A stretch of 64,000 nt of DNA from Mesoflavibacter profundi (GCF_014764305.1 NZ_CP061703.1:1952800-2016799), one strand, 5' to 3'; counted from the first letter of the stretch, positions 38,764 through 47,445 are shown. Program-made: numbers and translations. Notes: generated by a model from the sequence alone, not told the origin.

Positions 38764-39129
38764 TTATTGGTCTTCTCTGTGAATTAAATCCATAGAAAAT
38801 GCTGGTGTACAAATAGAAATATATTCGCAAGCAACAGTAAATGGATTAGAGTATTGTATTCTTGTGTTTTTATTGATTTTTATAGATTGTCCAGCTTCTA
38901 AAACAACGGTTTCATCTTCAATAATAAATTGCTTTTTACCTTTTATAATATAGGTATACTCATCAAATTCTGGAGTCTGAAATGGCTCTGACCAACCAGC
39001 AGGCGCAATCATGTGCGCTATGCTTATATCTTTATTATCATTTGTAGCTTGTCCAAAATGTTCTTCTATTAATTTTCCGTCAGTTGTTGGTACAACAAAT
39101 GGGCTATTTTGTATCGTGTATTTTTTCAT
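38764..39129 (-). CDS. Cupin-domain protein
   Basis: 121 residues, a single small beta-barrel: SIAHMIAPAGWSEPFQTPEF then EYTYIIKGKKQFIIEDETVV and AGQSIKINKNTRIQYSNPF. The usual metal-binding His pair of cupin motif 1 (HxH) is replaced here by W-S-E, so metal binding is doubtful. Starts with a 4-bp overlap (39126-39129) on the upstream gene, so coupled translation is likely. Confidence 0.8.
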   Translation of the reverse strand: MKKYTIQNSPFVVPTTDGKLIEEHFGQATNDNKDISIAHMIAPAGWSEPFQTPEFDEYTYIIKGKKQFIIEDETVVLEAGQSIKINKNTRIQYSNPFTVACEYISICTPAFSMDLIHREDQ

Positions 39130-39527
39130 TTTTCAGTAGCTTTTTCATAGGTTTTTAATATGCTTTCTAGAGCGTTGTAATCTTCAATTGTAAGAAAAGA
39201 TTTTTCTATTCTAAAATCATTTTGTTTTTCAGAAATTAATCGCATCCCGTGTTGGTTTCTGTTAATTCTTTTCAATTCATTTAAATCAAAAGATTTGCTA
39301 AAAACACCTTTAGTTTTAATTATGTTGTTATCTATTTGATAGATTATTCCTTTGTCTAAAAAATACGCTAAAAGATAAAAGATAACTAATGGAATACCGA
39401 GATATTTATACCATAAAGAGTTTTTGCTGTCATAATAAAACATAGTAATAGAGTAAATGATCCATAATACAGCAGCAATAAGATTTGCTTTTTTCTTTTT
39501 TGAATTTTTAAATTGGACAACACTCAT
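39126..39527 (-). CDS. Membrane protein with PH-like domain
   Basis: 133 residues. Two hydrophobic helices (about 14-31 and 41-58) followed by a small soluble beta domain (GIIYQIDNNIIKTKGVFSKS, FDLNELKRIN) that resembles bacterial PH-like domains. A Lys-rich N-terminus suggests a cytoplasmic start. Family assignment is tentative. Its upstream region carries a five-copy 7-bp tandem repeat. Confidence 0.5.
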   Translation of the reverse strand: MSVVQFKNSKKKKANLIAAVLWIIYSITMFYYDSKNSLWYKYLGIPLVIFYLLAYFLDKGIIYQIDNNIIKTKGVFSKSFDLNELKRINRNQHGMRLISEKQNDFRIEKSFLTIEDYNALESILKTYEKATEK

Positions 39528-39549
39528 TAATTACTTGCTTAATATTTTT

Positions 39550-39586
39550 ACTAAATACTAAATACTAAATACTAAATACTAAATAC
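39550..39586. repeat. Heptanucleotide tandem repeat (ACTAAAT)5
   Basis: Five perfect copies of ACTAAAT plus two bases, in the 62-bp gap upstream of the PH-like gene and just after the stop of the lipoprotein gene. On the transcribed strand it reads (ATTTAGT)n. Seven-base units change promoter spacing, not reading frame, when copy number varies. Confidence 0.95.
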
Positions 39587-39589
39587 CTT

Positions 39590-40141
39590 TTACCATCCAA
39601 TCATGAAATGTTTAATTTTTGCTTGATCAGGAATATTAACTGGTTCTATAGTTTTTCTCATATCAAATCTAAACTCAGCAGGCAAATCATTTTTATCAAA
39701 AAGAAACATTAAAGGACTACCTTTTACACTTACAGAAGCACTTTTAAAAGAATTTTGAATTTTTGTGATTTCGTAATTGTTTTCTATATCACCAAAAGTA
39801 CTTAGACTATTAATACCTTTTTCGGTTTTAAATCTTGAGTCCTTAAATTTAATTGATGAAATTAAAGAAGTACTATCTAAAGCTTGTTTAGGTGTAATAC
39901 TTAATAAATGGTTGCCGCCTTTTTCATAAACTTCTATACTATTAAAAGTACCAGTAAACTCGTCTCCTGCAATGGGTTTAACAACAGAGTCTTTTGCAAA
40001 AATAACATCTAGATCTTTTACTTGAGTGCTATCTGTTATTAAACCTACATTATGGTCTGTAATTAAAAAAGGATTTACTTCTTTTTTACAAGAAGTAGCT
40101 AAAGCTAATAATGTACTTAGGGCAAATATTGTTTTTTTCAT
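39590..40141 (-). CDS. Lipoprotein of unknown function
   Basis: 183 residues with signal peptide and lipobox ALATSC-KKE (Cys18). Positive Lys-Lys after Cys suggests the periplasmic side, in contrast to the acidic surface signal of other lipoproteins here. The remainder is mixed alpha/beta without a recognised domain (GDEFTGTFNSIEVYEKGGNH, SIKFKDSRFKTEKGINS). It follows the HerA-like gene by 17 bp, so co-transcription is likely. The shape of the sequence suggests a threshold- or stability-type domain, but I cannot name it. Confidence 0.7.
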   Translation of the reverse strand: MKKTIFALSTLLALATSCKKEVNPFLITDHNVGLITDSTQVKDLDVIFAKDSVVKPIAGDEFTGTFNSIEVYEKGGNHLLSITPKQALDSTSLISSIKFKDSRFKTEKGINSLSTFGDIENNYEITKIQNSFKSASVSVKGSPLMFLFDKNDLPAEFRFDMRKTIEPVNIPDQAKIKHFMIGW

Positions 40142-40158
40142 TTTTGTTAGTCGTTATT

Positions 40159-41679
40159 TTATTTCATTACTTTTTTAAGTATTCCAAATGCAGCTCTAAT
40201 AAATGTAGCACTTGTTAATACTTTAATAATTGGGTTTTGTCTTGTGCTTCTTCGGCTTCTGCTGGATGATCTTGATGCTTTTTCTTTTGCTTCTTTTTCT
40301 TCTTCTTCGGCTTTTAGTTGTTCTGCTTTTTCAATTTTTTTGTTTAAAATTTCATAAGCACTTTCGCGATCTACTTCGTCATTATATTTTAACACTAACT
40401 TAGAATCGTCAAGAAGATTTTGCAACTCTTTGTCTGTTAGTACATCCATTCTACTCATTGGAGCACGCATCATAGTTGCGGCTAATGGTGTTGGTCTTCC
40501 TTTTTCGTTTAGAGCTGATACTAAAGCTTCACCTGTTCCTAAACTAGTTAATACTTCGGCAGTATCATAATAATCTGTGTCTGGATAATTTTGAGCGGTT
40601 AGCTTTATAGCTTTTCTGTCTTTAGCTGTAAAGGCACGTAAAGCATGTTGAATTTTTAAACCTAATTGACTTAATACGCCTTCAGGAACATCTGTTGGGT
40701 TTTGAGTTACAAAGTATAAGCCAATACCTTTACTACGTATTAGTTTTACAATACTTTCAATTTGATTAAGTAAAGCTTTAGAGGCTTGATCAAAAATTAA
40801 ATGCGCCTCGTCAATAAACATGATTAATTCTGGTCTGTCTGCATCGCCTTTTTCTGGAAAAGTCTCGTAGATTTCTGCCAAAAGGCTTAACATAAATGTC
40901 GAAAATAATTTTGGTCTATCTTGTATGTCTGTTAATCTAATAATATTAATGTAACCACGACCATCACGCGTAGTACGTACTAAATCTTCTACTTCAAAAC
41001 TTTTTTCACCAAAAAATAAATCGCCACCTTGTTGTTCTATTTCTATTATTTTTCTAAGAATTGCTCCAGAAGATGCTGTACTTATTCTTCCGTAAGCTTC
41101 TTTAAATTCTTCTTTACCTTCGTCTGTAGCATATTGTAAAATCTTTTTAAAATCTTTTAAGTCTAATAACGGTAATTTGTTATCATCACAGTATTTAAAA
41201 ATAACAGCAACAATACCAGCTTGAGTTTCGGTAAGATCTAAGATTCTTGAAATTAATACAGGACCAAACTCGCTAATCGTTGCACGAAGTCTTACACCAT
41301 CTTGCTCAGAAAGACTCATAATTTCTACTGGAAAACTTTTAGGCTCAAAAGATAGGCCTATTTTTTTCATGCGTTCGTCTATCTTAACATGACCAGGACT
41401 TGGTTGTGCAATTCCGCTAAGGTCTCCTTTTATATCCATTAATAAAACAGGAATACCTTTTTCGCTTAAATTTTCAGCTAAAACTTGAAGTGTTTTAGTT
41501 TTTCCTGTACCTGTTGCTCCAGCGATTAAACCATGTCTATTCATGGTTTTTAGCGGTACATTTATATATGCGTTTTGTAATGTTTGTCCATCCAATATAG
41601 CCGATCCTAAAGTGATAAAATCGCCTTTACAAGTATTACCTTCAACTATATGATTAAAAAAATCTTCTTGTCTACTCAT
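40159..41679 (-). CDS. HerA-like P-loop ATPase, DUF853 family
   Basis: 506 residues. Walker A GATGTGKTKT at about 54-63, DIKGDLSGIAQPSPGH just after, Walker B-type LIMFIDEAHLIF (about 285-296), and FVTQNPTDVP. These are features of the DUF853/YjgR branch of HerA/FtsK-related ATPases. A basic, Ser/Arg-rich segment near 470-485 (SRSSSRSRRSTRQ) precedes the C-terminus. No signal or membrane segment. The biochemical role of this branch is not established, though a DNA or DNA-protein motor is likely. Confidence 0.85.
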   Translation of the reverse strand: MSRQEDFFNHIVEGNTCKGDFITLGSAILDGQTLQNAYINVPLKTMNRHGLIAGATGTGKTKTLQVLAENLSEKGIPVLLMDIKGDLSGIAQPSPGHVKIDERMKKIGLSFEPKSFPVEIMSLSEQDGVRLRATISEFGPVLISRILDLTETQAGIVAVIFKYCDDNKLPLLDLKDFKKILQYATDEGKEEFKEAYGRISTASSGAILRKIIEIEQQGGDLFFGEKSFEVEDLVRTTRDGRGYINIIRLTDIQDRPKLFSTFMLSLLAEIYETFPEKGDADRPELIMFIDEAHLIFDQASKALLNQIESIVKLIRSKGIGLYFVTQNPTDVPEGVLSQLGLKIQHALRAFTAKDRKAIKLTAQNYPDTDYYDTAEVLTSLGTGEALVSALNEKGRPTPLAATMMRAPMSRMDVLTDKELQNLLDDSKLVLKYNDEVDRESAYEILNKKIEKAEQLKAEEEEKEAKEKASRSSSRSRRSTRQNPIIKVLTSATFIRAAFGILKKVMK

Positions 41680-41766
41680 CGTATTAAATTTGGATAAAAA
41701 TACAGGAAAAAACAGGAAGAAAAAAATTACTAATCAAGCAAATATTAATTCAATATTAAGTTATGA

Positions 41767-42459
41767 CTAGTCTAATTTGGTGACGCCAATATTTGCAAAC
41801 TTAGCGTCTATAGTTGTACCATTATTATTAATAACATATCTTATTTTAATTACATCATTGGCGTTTACAGGATACATAATGGCGCCACTTGTTCCCCAAT
41901 AATCTGTGCTTTGTAAAGTAGCAACACCTCTATTTAAATAACCAACAAGTGTATTATTTATAAATAAGGCTAAAATATATTTGGTGTTTCCGTTAGGCAT
42001 GTTTGGAGAAGATAAAGATGCGGTAAATAAATAATTTCCTGCTTGATTGATACTAATAGTACCATTTGCTGTTACATTATACAAATCTGTATTGTTAGAA
42101 ATTGTATTTGCATTGCCAATAGGAAAATCTACATACGTATTATTAGGCGTTAAAATTGCGTTATTATTTGTAGGAAATTCTCGATTAACTATTAAAGTAC
42201 GATTAGATTGCGGTGTCCAATTATTGTTTTTAAAAACATAATATGCATTTGTAGTAGTGTTATAAACCATTGCGCCTTCAAGTGGCGTTGGTATTGCATT
42301 CATCTGTGTTGTAGTCATTCTTGGAGGAACGAATGCGCCAGTTGTACTGTCTATTTGTAAAACAGATCCATCATCTGGATTTGAAGTGTTAATACCAACC
42401 TGCGATAGTGTAAAAGTTGAAAAAAATGAAAATAAAATTAGAGGGATAATTGTTTTCAT
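41767..42459 (-). CDS. Secreted C1q/TNF-like jelly-roll protein (copy 1)
   Basis: 230 residues. Signal peptide MKTIIPLILFSFFSTFTLSQ, then VGINTSNPDDGSVLQIDSTT and PPRMTTTQMNAIPTPLEGAM. This VGINTxNP...RMT start is common in Bacteroidota surface proteins and resembles tail-fibre trimer stalks. The C-terminal 120 residues form a beta-rich C1q-like domain (GTISINQAGNYLFTASL, IKIRYVINNNGTT, ANIGVTKLD). The first 92 bp around the start are 89/92 identical to copy 2 next door. Probably trimeric and exported; function unknown. Confidence 0.75.
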   Translation of the reverse strand: MKTIIPLILFSFFSTFTLSQVGINTSNPDDGSVLQIDSTTGAFVPPRMTTTQMNAIPTPLEGAMVYNTTTNAYYVFKNNNWTPQSNRTLIVNREFPTNNNAILTPNNTYVDFPIGNANTISNNTDLYNVTANGTISINQAGNYLFTASLSSPNMPNGNTKYILALFINNTLVGYLNRGVATLQSTDYWGTSGAIMYPVNANDVIKIRYVINNNGTTIDAKFANIGVTKLD

Positions 42460-42495
42460 GGCTATAAATAGTTTGGGAGAAATTGTATGTTATGG

Positions 42496-43236
42496 TTATA
42501 ATATTTTTTCAATATAAAAATTGGTGCTTCCAACAGATCTTAAATTTACTGCTCCAGTATTTCCTGCTCTTAAAATATCAATACTAATAACATCGCCAGC
42601 ATTAACTTGTATTACTTCATTTAGATTTAAAGTGGTCTCTTCATGACCGTTAGCTCTTCTCATGTAACCAGTAGAAGAAAATGATCCTACTTGTGCACCA
42701 TTAACAGATATGTACATTTCTGGAGCCTTTCTAGCAGTTGTATTTGCAGACACAATACTAGCATTAACAAGTAACTCATATCTACCGGTTTCGTTAATAG
42801 TTATAGTATGGTTTATGTTATCAACTGTATATAGAGTTGTGTTGTCATTCCATTCCATCAGTCCAAAAACAGGTAAGTTTATGGCAGCGTTATTATTTAT
42901 GTTAGTTGTAACATCAATATTACTATATTTAGTAGATTGTCCAAGTGATGCTGTTGAGGTCGCAGTTGCGCTTACAGCTTCCCAAACAGGTGTTCCTGTA
43001 GTGTTTATGTTATATTGAAATTGATCAACATCTGTATTAAAAATTATTAAACCATTTGCAGGGTTTATAATTGCATCACGTTCTGCGGTTGTTAATCTTG
43101 GAAATAAAACTCCTTTTTCATTGCTTTCTATATCAAGTATCGCAGAATTATCTGGATTTGAAGTGTTAATACCAACCTGCGAAAGTGCAAATGTTGAAAA
43201 AAATGAAAATAAAATTAGAGGGATAATTGTTTTCAT
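42496..43236 (-). CDS. Secreted C1q/TNF-like jelly-roll protein (copy 2)
   Basis: 246 residues. Signal peptide MKTIIPLILFSFFSTFALSQ and VGINTSNPDNSAILDIESNE, then LFPRLTTAERDAIINPANGL and IIFNTDVDQFQYN, a standard flavobacterial surface-protein N-terminus. The C-terminal C1q-like fold has HTITINETGRYELLVNASI, APEMYISVNGAQ and NAGDVISIDILRAGNTG. 36 bp upstream of copy 1 in the same direction. The signal peptides are nearly identical, but the C-terminal domains have diverged widely. Confidence 0.75.
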   Translation of the reverse strand: MKTIIPLILFSFFSTFALSQVGINTSNPDNSAILDIESNEKGVLFPRLTTAERDAIINPANGLIIFNTDVDQFQYNINTTGTPVWEAVSATATSTASLGQSTKYSNIDVTTNINNNAAINLPVFGLMEWNDNTTLYTVDNINHTITINETGRYELLVNASIVSANTTARKAPEMYISVNGAQVGSFSSTGYMRRANGHEETTLNLNEVIQVNAGDVISIDILRAGNTGAVNLRSVGSTNFYIEKIL

Positions 43237-43390
43237 GGCTATTAATCTTTTCAGTTTAAAAATACTATCTCTTATAATTTTTACGAAAAAATAGAGTATT
43301 GGGTTTTGCTTTTTTTCGATGTTTACCTCGTTTTTCTAGATTAAACGTAATTCAAAACCGAAAATTCGATAGTAATTCAGCTATTTATCT

Positions 43391-43398
43391 TACTTTTG
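43391..43398 (+). promoter_or_regulatory. queE promoter (-7 element), possibly giving a leaderless mRNA
   Basis: TACTTTTG followed by CCCACC and the ATG at 43405: only 6 nt separate the -7 box from the start codon. With a start site about 5 nt past the box, the mRNA would begin within 0-3 nt of the ATG. The -33 region is AT-rich without a clean TTG. Confidence 0.6.
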
Positions 43399-43404
43399 CC
43401 CACC

Positions 43405-44034
43405 ATGAAAAAAGAAATAAGAGAATTAGTAGACAAAGGTTTGATGCTTCCATTAATGGAAGAATTTTACACAATTCAAGGTGAAGGTTATTTTAAAGGA
43501 ACTGCTGCCTATTTTATAAGAATTGGAGGATGTGATGTTGGTTGTCATTGGTGTGATGTTAAAGAAAGTTGGATTGCAGAATTGCATCCGCCAACAAAAA
43601 CAGAAACCATTGTTGCTAATGCTAGAAAATATAGTGATACCGTTGTAGTTACTGGTGGAGAACCTTTAACTTGGGATATGACCGAACTTACCAAACAACT
43701 AAAAGCAGTAGGTTGTAAAACACATATAGAAACTTCTGGAGCTTACGAGTTAACAGGTGAATGGGATTGGATTTGTTTATCTCCTAAAAAAATGAAATTG
43801 CCAACTCAAAAAGTATATGACAATGCTAACGAGTTAAAAGTAATTATCTACAACAAAGACGACTTTAAATTTGCCGAAGAACAAGCTAGTAAAGTAAACG
43901 CCAATTGCATATTGTACATGCAGCCAGAATGGAGTAAAAGAGACAAAATGATACCTCAAATTGTAGATTATGTTATGGCTAATCCTAAATGGAAAGTATC
44001 TTTACAAACACATAAATACCTTAATATTCCCTAA
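43405..44034 (+). CDS. queE: 7-carboxy-7-deazaguanine synthase (radical SAM)
   Basis: 209 residues from the ATG at 43405; an ATG 9 bp upstream lies within the inferred promoter-proximal region and is less likely. Third step of queuosine/7-deazapurine synthesis, converting CPH4 to CDG. Radical-SAM cluster motif CX3CX2C at Cys43, Cys47, Cys50 (GGCDVGCHWCD), the preceding EEFYTIQGEGYFKGTAAYFI, SAM-binding TGGEP and the C-terminal WKVSLQTHKYLNIP are visible. No other queuosine gene is nearby. Confidence 0.95.
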   Translation: MKKEIRELVDKGLMLPLMEEFYTIQGEGYFKGTAAYFIRIGGCDVGCHWCDVKESWIAELHPPTKTETIVANARKYSDTVVVTGGEPLTWDMTELTKQLKAVGCKTHIETSGAYELTGEWDWICLSPKKMKLPTQKVYDNANELKVIIYNKDDFKFAEEQASKVNANCILYMQPEWSKRDKMIPQIVDYVMANPKWKVSLQTHKYLNIP

Positions 44035-44089
44035 TTTTTAGTAAATTAGCAGTCCATACTATCAATCATACTGTATATAATGTGTGTAA

Positions 44090-44650
44090 ATGAAATACAA
44101 TATGATTAGAAACTACTACAATGAAATCTGGAAAGATATCGTCTTTGATGATAAGATTTCCACAGAAATGACATTTAAAATCTCTAACCATGGTCGGCTA
44201 ATTAAAGTTGTAAATGGTGAAGATGTTTTAATAGAAAAACAATATTCCATAAATGGATATAACACTGTTGCTGTAGAAAAAAATGACGGCAAAAAAACAG
44301 CAAGATATATTCATAAATTAGTAGCGCAACACTTTTTAGATCAGCCAGAAGACGCTACATATGTGATTCATCTAGATTATGATAAGTTTAATAATAAGGT
44401 CGAAAACCTAAAATGGGCAACAAAAAGAGAAAAAGAAGTGCACCAGTTTAGTAATCCGCATTATAAAACTAGAAAAAAGATAACACCTTCGGCAAAATTA
44501 ACCGAAACTCAAGTTATTCGATTAAAGAAAAAACTGTTTGACCCAAATAGAAGAACTAGATTAAAAATACTAGCTAAGCAGTTTGGAGTGTCAGAGATGC
44601 AATTACATAGAATAAAAACTGGAGAAAATTGGGGGCATATTAAAGTGTAA
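44090..44650 (+). CDS. Free-standing NUMOD4/HNH-endonuclease-like protein
   Basis: 186 residues. NUMOD4-like N-terminus (EIWKDIVF... FKISNHGRLIKV, about 12-45), a reduced HNH_3-like core (YIHKLVAQHFL, then YVIHLDYDKFNNKVENLKWA, about 82-122) and a C-terminal helix-turn-helix (LTETQVIRLKKKL, LAKQFGVSEMQLHRIKTGEN, about 143-182). Such a trio is typical of homing endonucleases in phages and introns, yet here it is a single chromosomal gene between queE and asnB with no intron, intein or phage gene nearby. His and the Asn pair of the HNH core are kept, so it could still cut DNA, or it could be a domesticated DNA-binding protein. Confidence 0.75.
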   Translation: MKYNMIRNYYNEIWKDIVFDDKISTEMTFKISNHGRLIKVVNGEDVLIEKQYSINGYNTVAVEKNDGKKTARYIHKLVAQHFLDQPEDATYVIHLDYDKFNNKVENLKWATKREKEVHQFSNPHYKTRKKITPSAKLTETQVIRLKKKLFDPNRRTRLKILAKQFGVSEMQLHRIKTGENWGHIKV

Positions 44651-44832
44651 ACTTTAAAGTCACAAATTTTAACTCATCCATTAAATTTGCCTTCAAAAAC
44701 AAACAATATGTAACTTAATATTAGTTTGTTTGTTAAAAATGTAAGCATAATAGTGTAAACTGTTTTAATACTGAAAGTTAAATGTCATATTTGTTCTATC
44801 AAATAGAAACTAACAGATTAAAATAAAATATT

Positions 44833-46506
44833 ATGTGCGGAATTGTATGTGCTTTCGATTTAAAACAAAAAAGTGAAGATTTAAGACCTCAAATTCTAGA
44901 AATGTCTAAAACCATTAGGCATCGTGGTCCAGATTGGTCAGGTATTTACAGTGATGATAAAGCAATATTAGCGCACGAGCGTTTGGCTATTGTAGATCCA
45001 GCTTCTGGTAAGCAACCACTATTTAGTCCTGATAAAAAACTAGTTTTAGCTGCTAACGGAGAGATTTATAACCATAGAGAATTACGTAAGCAATTTGAAG
45101 GGAAATACGATTTTCAAACACAAAGTGATTGCGAAGTTATTCTTGCATTGTATCAAGAAAAAGGTGTTGATTTTGTAGATGAAATGAACGGTATTTTTGG
45201 ATTTGCAATTTATGATACTGAAAAAGACGAGTATTTTATTGCAAGAGACCATATGGGAATTATACCGTTATATATTGGATGGGATCAAAACGGGACATTT
45301 TATGTTGCTTCAGAGTTAAAAGCGCTAGAAGGAATTTGTACTAAAATAGAATTATTTCCTCCAGGTCATTATATGTCTAGTAAAGATGGCGAATTTGTTA
45401 AATGGTGGAACAGAGATTGGAGAGAATACGACAATGTAAAAGATAACCAAACAAGTATAGCAAAAGTAAAAGACGCTCTAGAAGCTGCTGTAAAAAGACA
45501 GTTAATGAGTGATGTGCCTTATGGTGTATTATTGTCTGGCGGATTAGATAGTTCTGTTACATCTGCAATTGCAAAAAAATATGCACAATTAAGAGTAGAA
45601 AGCGATGATCAACAAGCAGCTTGGTATCCGCAATTACATAGTTTTTCAGTTGGTTTAGAAGGTTCACCAGATTTAGCTGCTGCTCAAAAAGTAGCAGACC
45701 ATATTGGTACTGTACATCATGAAATTAAATTTACAATTCAAGAAGGGTTAGACGCTATAAAAGATGTGATTTATAACATCGAAACTTATGATATTACGAC
45801 TATAAGATCTTCAACACCAATGTATTTAATGGCTAGAGTTATAAAATCTATGGGTATAAAAATGGTGTTGTCTGGAGAAGGAGCAGACGAGGTTTTTGGA
45901 GGTTATTTATACTTTCACAAAGCGCCAAATGCAAAAGAATTTCATGAAGAAACAGTGCGTAAGATAGATAAACTTCATATGTACGATTGCTTAAGAGCAA
46001 ACAAGAGTTTAGCTGCTTGGGGAATTGAAGGTCGTGTGCCATTTTTAGATAAAGAATTTATGGATGTAGCTATGAGTATTAATCCGCAAGACAAAATGAT
46101 AAATGGCGAACGTATGGAAAAGTGGATTATACGTAAAGCTTTTGAAGATATGTTACCAGCAAGTGTAGCTTGGAGACAAAAAGAGCAGTTTAGTGATGGT
46201 GTTGGATATAGTTGGATTGATACTTTAAAAGAAATAGTAGAAAAAGAAGTAACAGATGAGCAAATGGAGAACGCAAAATTCCGTTTTCCAATTCAGACAC
46301 CACAAAATAAAGAAGAATTTTATTACCGTTCTATTTTCGAGTCGCATTTCCCAAGTGATGCAGCTGCATTAAGCGTACCTCAAGAAGCAAGTGTAGCTTG
46401 TAGTACAGCAACAGCTTTAGAATGGGATGAAGCATTTAAAAACATGAACGAACCATCGGGAAGAGCGATAGCAAACGTGCATGATTCAGCATATGTAAAG
46501 AGTTAA
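44833..46506 (+). CDS. asnB: Asparagine synthetase B (glutamine-hydrolysing)
   Basis: 557 residues. Makes asparagine from aspartate, glutamine and ATP. The N-terminal glutaminase domain starts MCGIVCAFD with Cys2 as nucleophile after Met removal, and contains GEIYNHRELR. The C-terminal synthetase domain has the ATP pyrophosphatase motif LSGGLDSSVTSAIAKKY (about 236-252), LSGEGADEVFGGYLYF and GIEGRVPFLDKEFMDVA. CATATTTG at 44786-44793, one base off the -7 consensus, is a possible promoter. A terminator follows at 46544. Confidence 0.97.
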   Translation: MCGIVCAFDLKQKSEDLRPQILEMSKTIRHRGPDWSGIYSDDKAILAHERLAIVDPASGKQPLFSPDKKLVLAANGEIYNHRELRKQFEGKYDFQTQSDCEVILALYQEKGVDFVDEMNGIFGFAIYDTEKDEYFIARDHMGIIPLYIGWDQNGTFYVASELKALEGICTKIELFPPGHYMSSKDGEFVKWWNRDWREYDNVKDNQTSIAKVKDALEAAVKRQLMSDVPYGVLLSGGLDSSVTSAIAKKYAQLRVESDDQQAAWYPQLHSFSVGLEGSPDLAAAQKVADHIGTVHHEIKFTIQEGLDAIKDVIYNIETYDITTIRSSTPMYLMARVIKSMGIKMVLSGEGADEVFGGYLYFHKAPNAKEFHEETVRKIDKLHMYDCLRANKSLAAWGIEGRVPFLDKEFMDVAMSINPQDKMINGERMEKWIIRKAFEDMLPASVAWRQKEQFSDGVGYSWIDTLKEIVEKEVTDEQMENAKFRFPIQTPQNKEEFYYRSIFESHFPSDAAALSVPQEASVACSTATALEWDEAFKNMNEPSGRAIANVHDSAYVKS

Positions 46507-46543
46507 AAATTTATTTGGAAAAATATTTTGATTATAGTTAGTT

Positions 46544-46570
46544 AAAAGCCAGTTTTATACTGGCTTTTTT
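46544..46570 (+). terminator. Terminator after asnB
   Basis: 10-bp stem AAAAGCCAGT / ACTGGCTTTT (46544-46553 and 46559-46568) with loop TTTAT, followed by T's. Confidence 0.9.
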
Positions 46571-46704
46571 ATTGCATATTGATTAATTAGTCATTAACCG
46601 AACGAAATCACTTACTTGTCGTTAAAATGTAAAAAAATATTGTTTAAATGATTTTTTTGTTGTAATTTAGAGTATTCCCTAAGGCTTTAATAAATCATAA
46701 ATTT

Positions 46705-47445
46705 ATGTTTGTAAAATTAAAGTTTAAAATAATTTTTTTCCTTATTACTTGTAGTGTTACTGCGCAAGTAGGAATAGATACGCCTAATCCAACAGCAACC
46801 TTAGATGTAAATGGAAATTTGCGAGTAAGAGATATTGTTGAAGAGACCAATGTTGCTGTAAAAACATTAGTTGCGCAAGACTCGGTTTTGGTTACATCTA
46901 ACGAGATTATAAAATCGATTCCTTCAAAAGATATTATAGAATCTGTACTGCTAACAGCAGTTAAAGGAGGATTTGTTAACTCTACATCATCTTCTATAAA
47001 CTTAGCAACTACATATACAGATATTCCTTTTGATAGTGAATCTTTTGATTTAAATAGTGAATATGACACCACAACACACACATTTACTGCCAAGCAAAAT
47101 GGTATATATCAAATAAATGTGCAGGTAAATGCAGCTGCATCAATATCTGCATCTACAAATTACGGAGTTTGCATTTTAAAAAATGGAACTATCGTCGCGC
47201 AGGAAAACTTTAGCAACGTTACAGTTAATGTAGTTTTTCCAGAAATGGACTTAATTGTAGTGACAATACCAGAAACTTTATTGTTAAATTTACCGGTAAC
47301 TCCACCAGCTAGAAAAACAGAAACATTAGTGCAGTTAAACGTTGGTGATACAATAACTTTTCAAATGTTTTCAGATTTAGGAGCAACTGTAAATTTATCA
47401 GACAATATTATAGATAGTTACTTTACAATTGTTCAAATAAGGTAA
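46705..47445 (+). CDS. Secreted C1q/TNF-like jelly-roll protein (copy 3, divergent)
   Basis: 246 residues. Signal peptide MFVKLKFKIIFFLITCSVTA followed by QVGIDTPNPTATLDVNGNLR, the same class of N-terminus as the two tandem C1q-like genes but more diverged. The C-terminal half is beta-rich (HTFTAKQNGIYQINVQVNAA, YGVCILKNGTIVAQENFSNV, LVQLNVGDTITFQMFSDLGA) and ends with FTIVQIR. It stands alone between asnB and gyrB. Function unknown, probably exported and trimeric. Confidence 0.72.
   Translation: MFVKLKFKIIFFLITCSVTAQVGIDTPNPTATLDVNGNLRVRDIVEETNVAVKTLVAQDSVLVTSNEIIKSIPSKDIIESVLLTAVKGGFVNSTSSSINLATTYTDIPFDSESFDLNSEYDTTTHTFTAKQNGIYQINVQVNAAASISASTNYGVCILKNGTIVAQENFSNVTVNVVFPEMDLIVVTIPETLLLNLPVTPPARKTETLVQLNVGDTITFQMFSDLGATVNLSDNIIDSYFTIVQIR

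Noticed and set aside
38762-38830. 23-residue N-terminal extension of the alpha/beta hydrolase into the cupin gene
   Set aside because: It would overlap the cupin coding region by nearly 70 bp and has no hydrolase similarity; the ATG at 38761 is adequate.
39550-39586. CRISPR array
   Set aside because: The repeat unit is 7 bp with no spacers and no cas genes nearby, so it is a simple tandem repeat.
44090-44650. Part of a restriction-modification or defence island
   Set aside because: Neighbours are queE and asnB with housekeeping roles; no methyltransferase, nuclease partner or defence gene is present.
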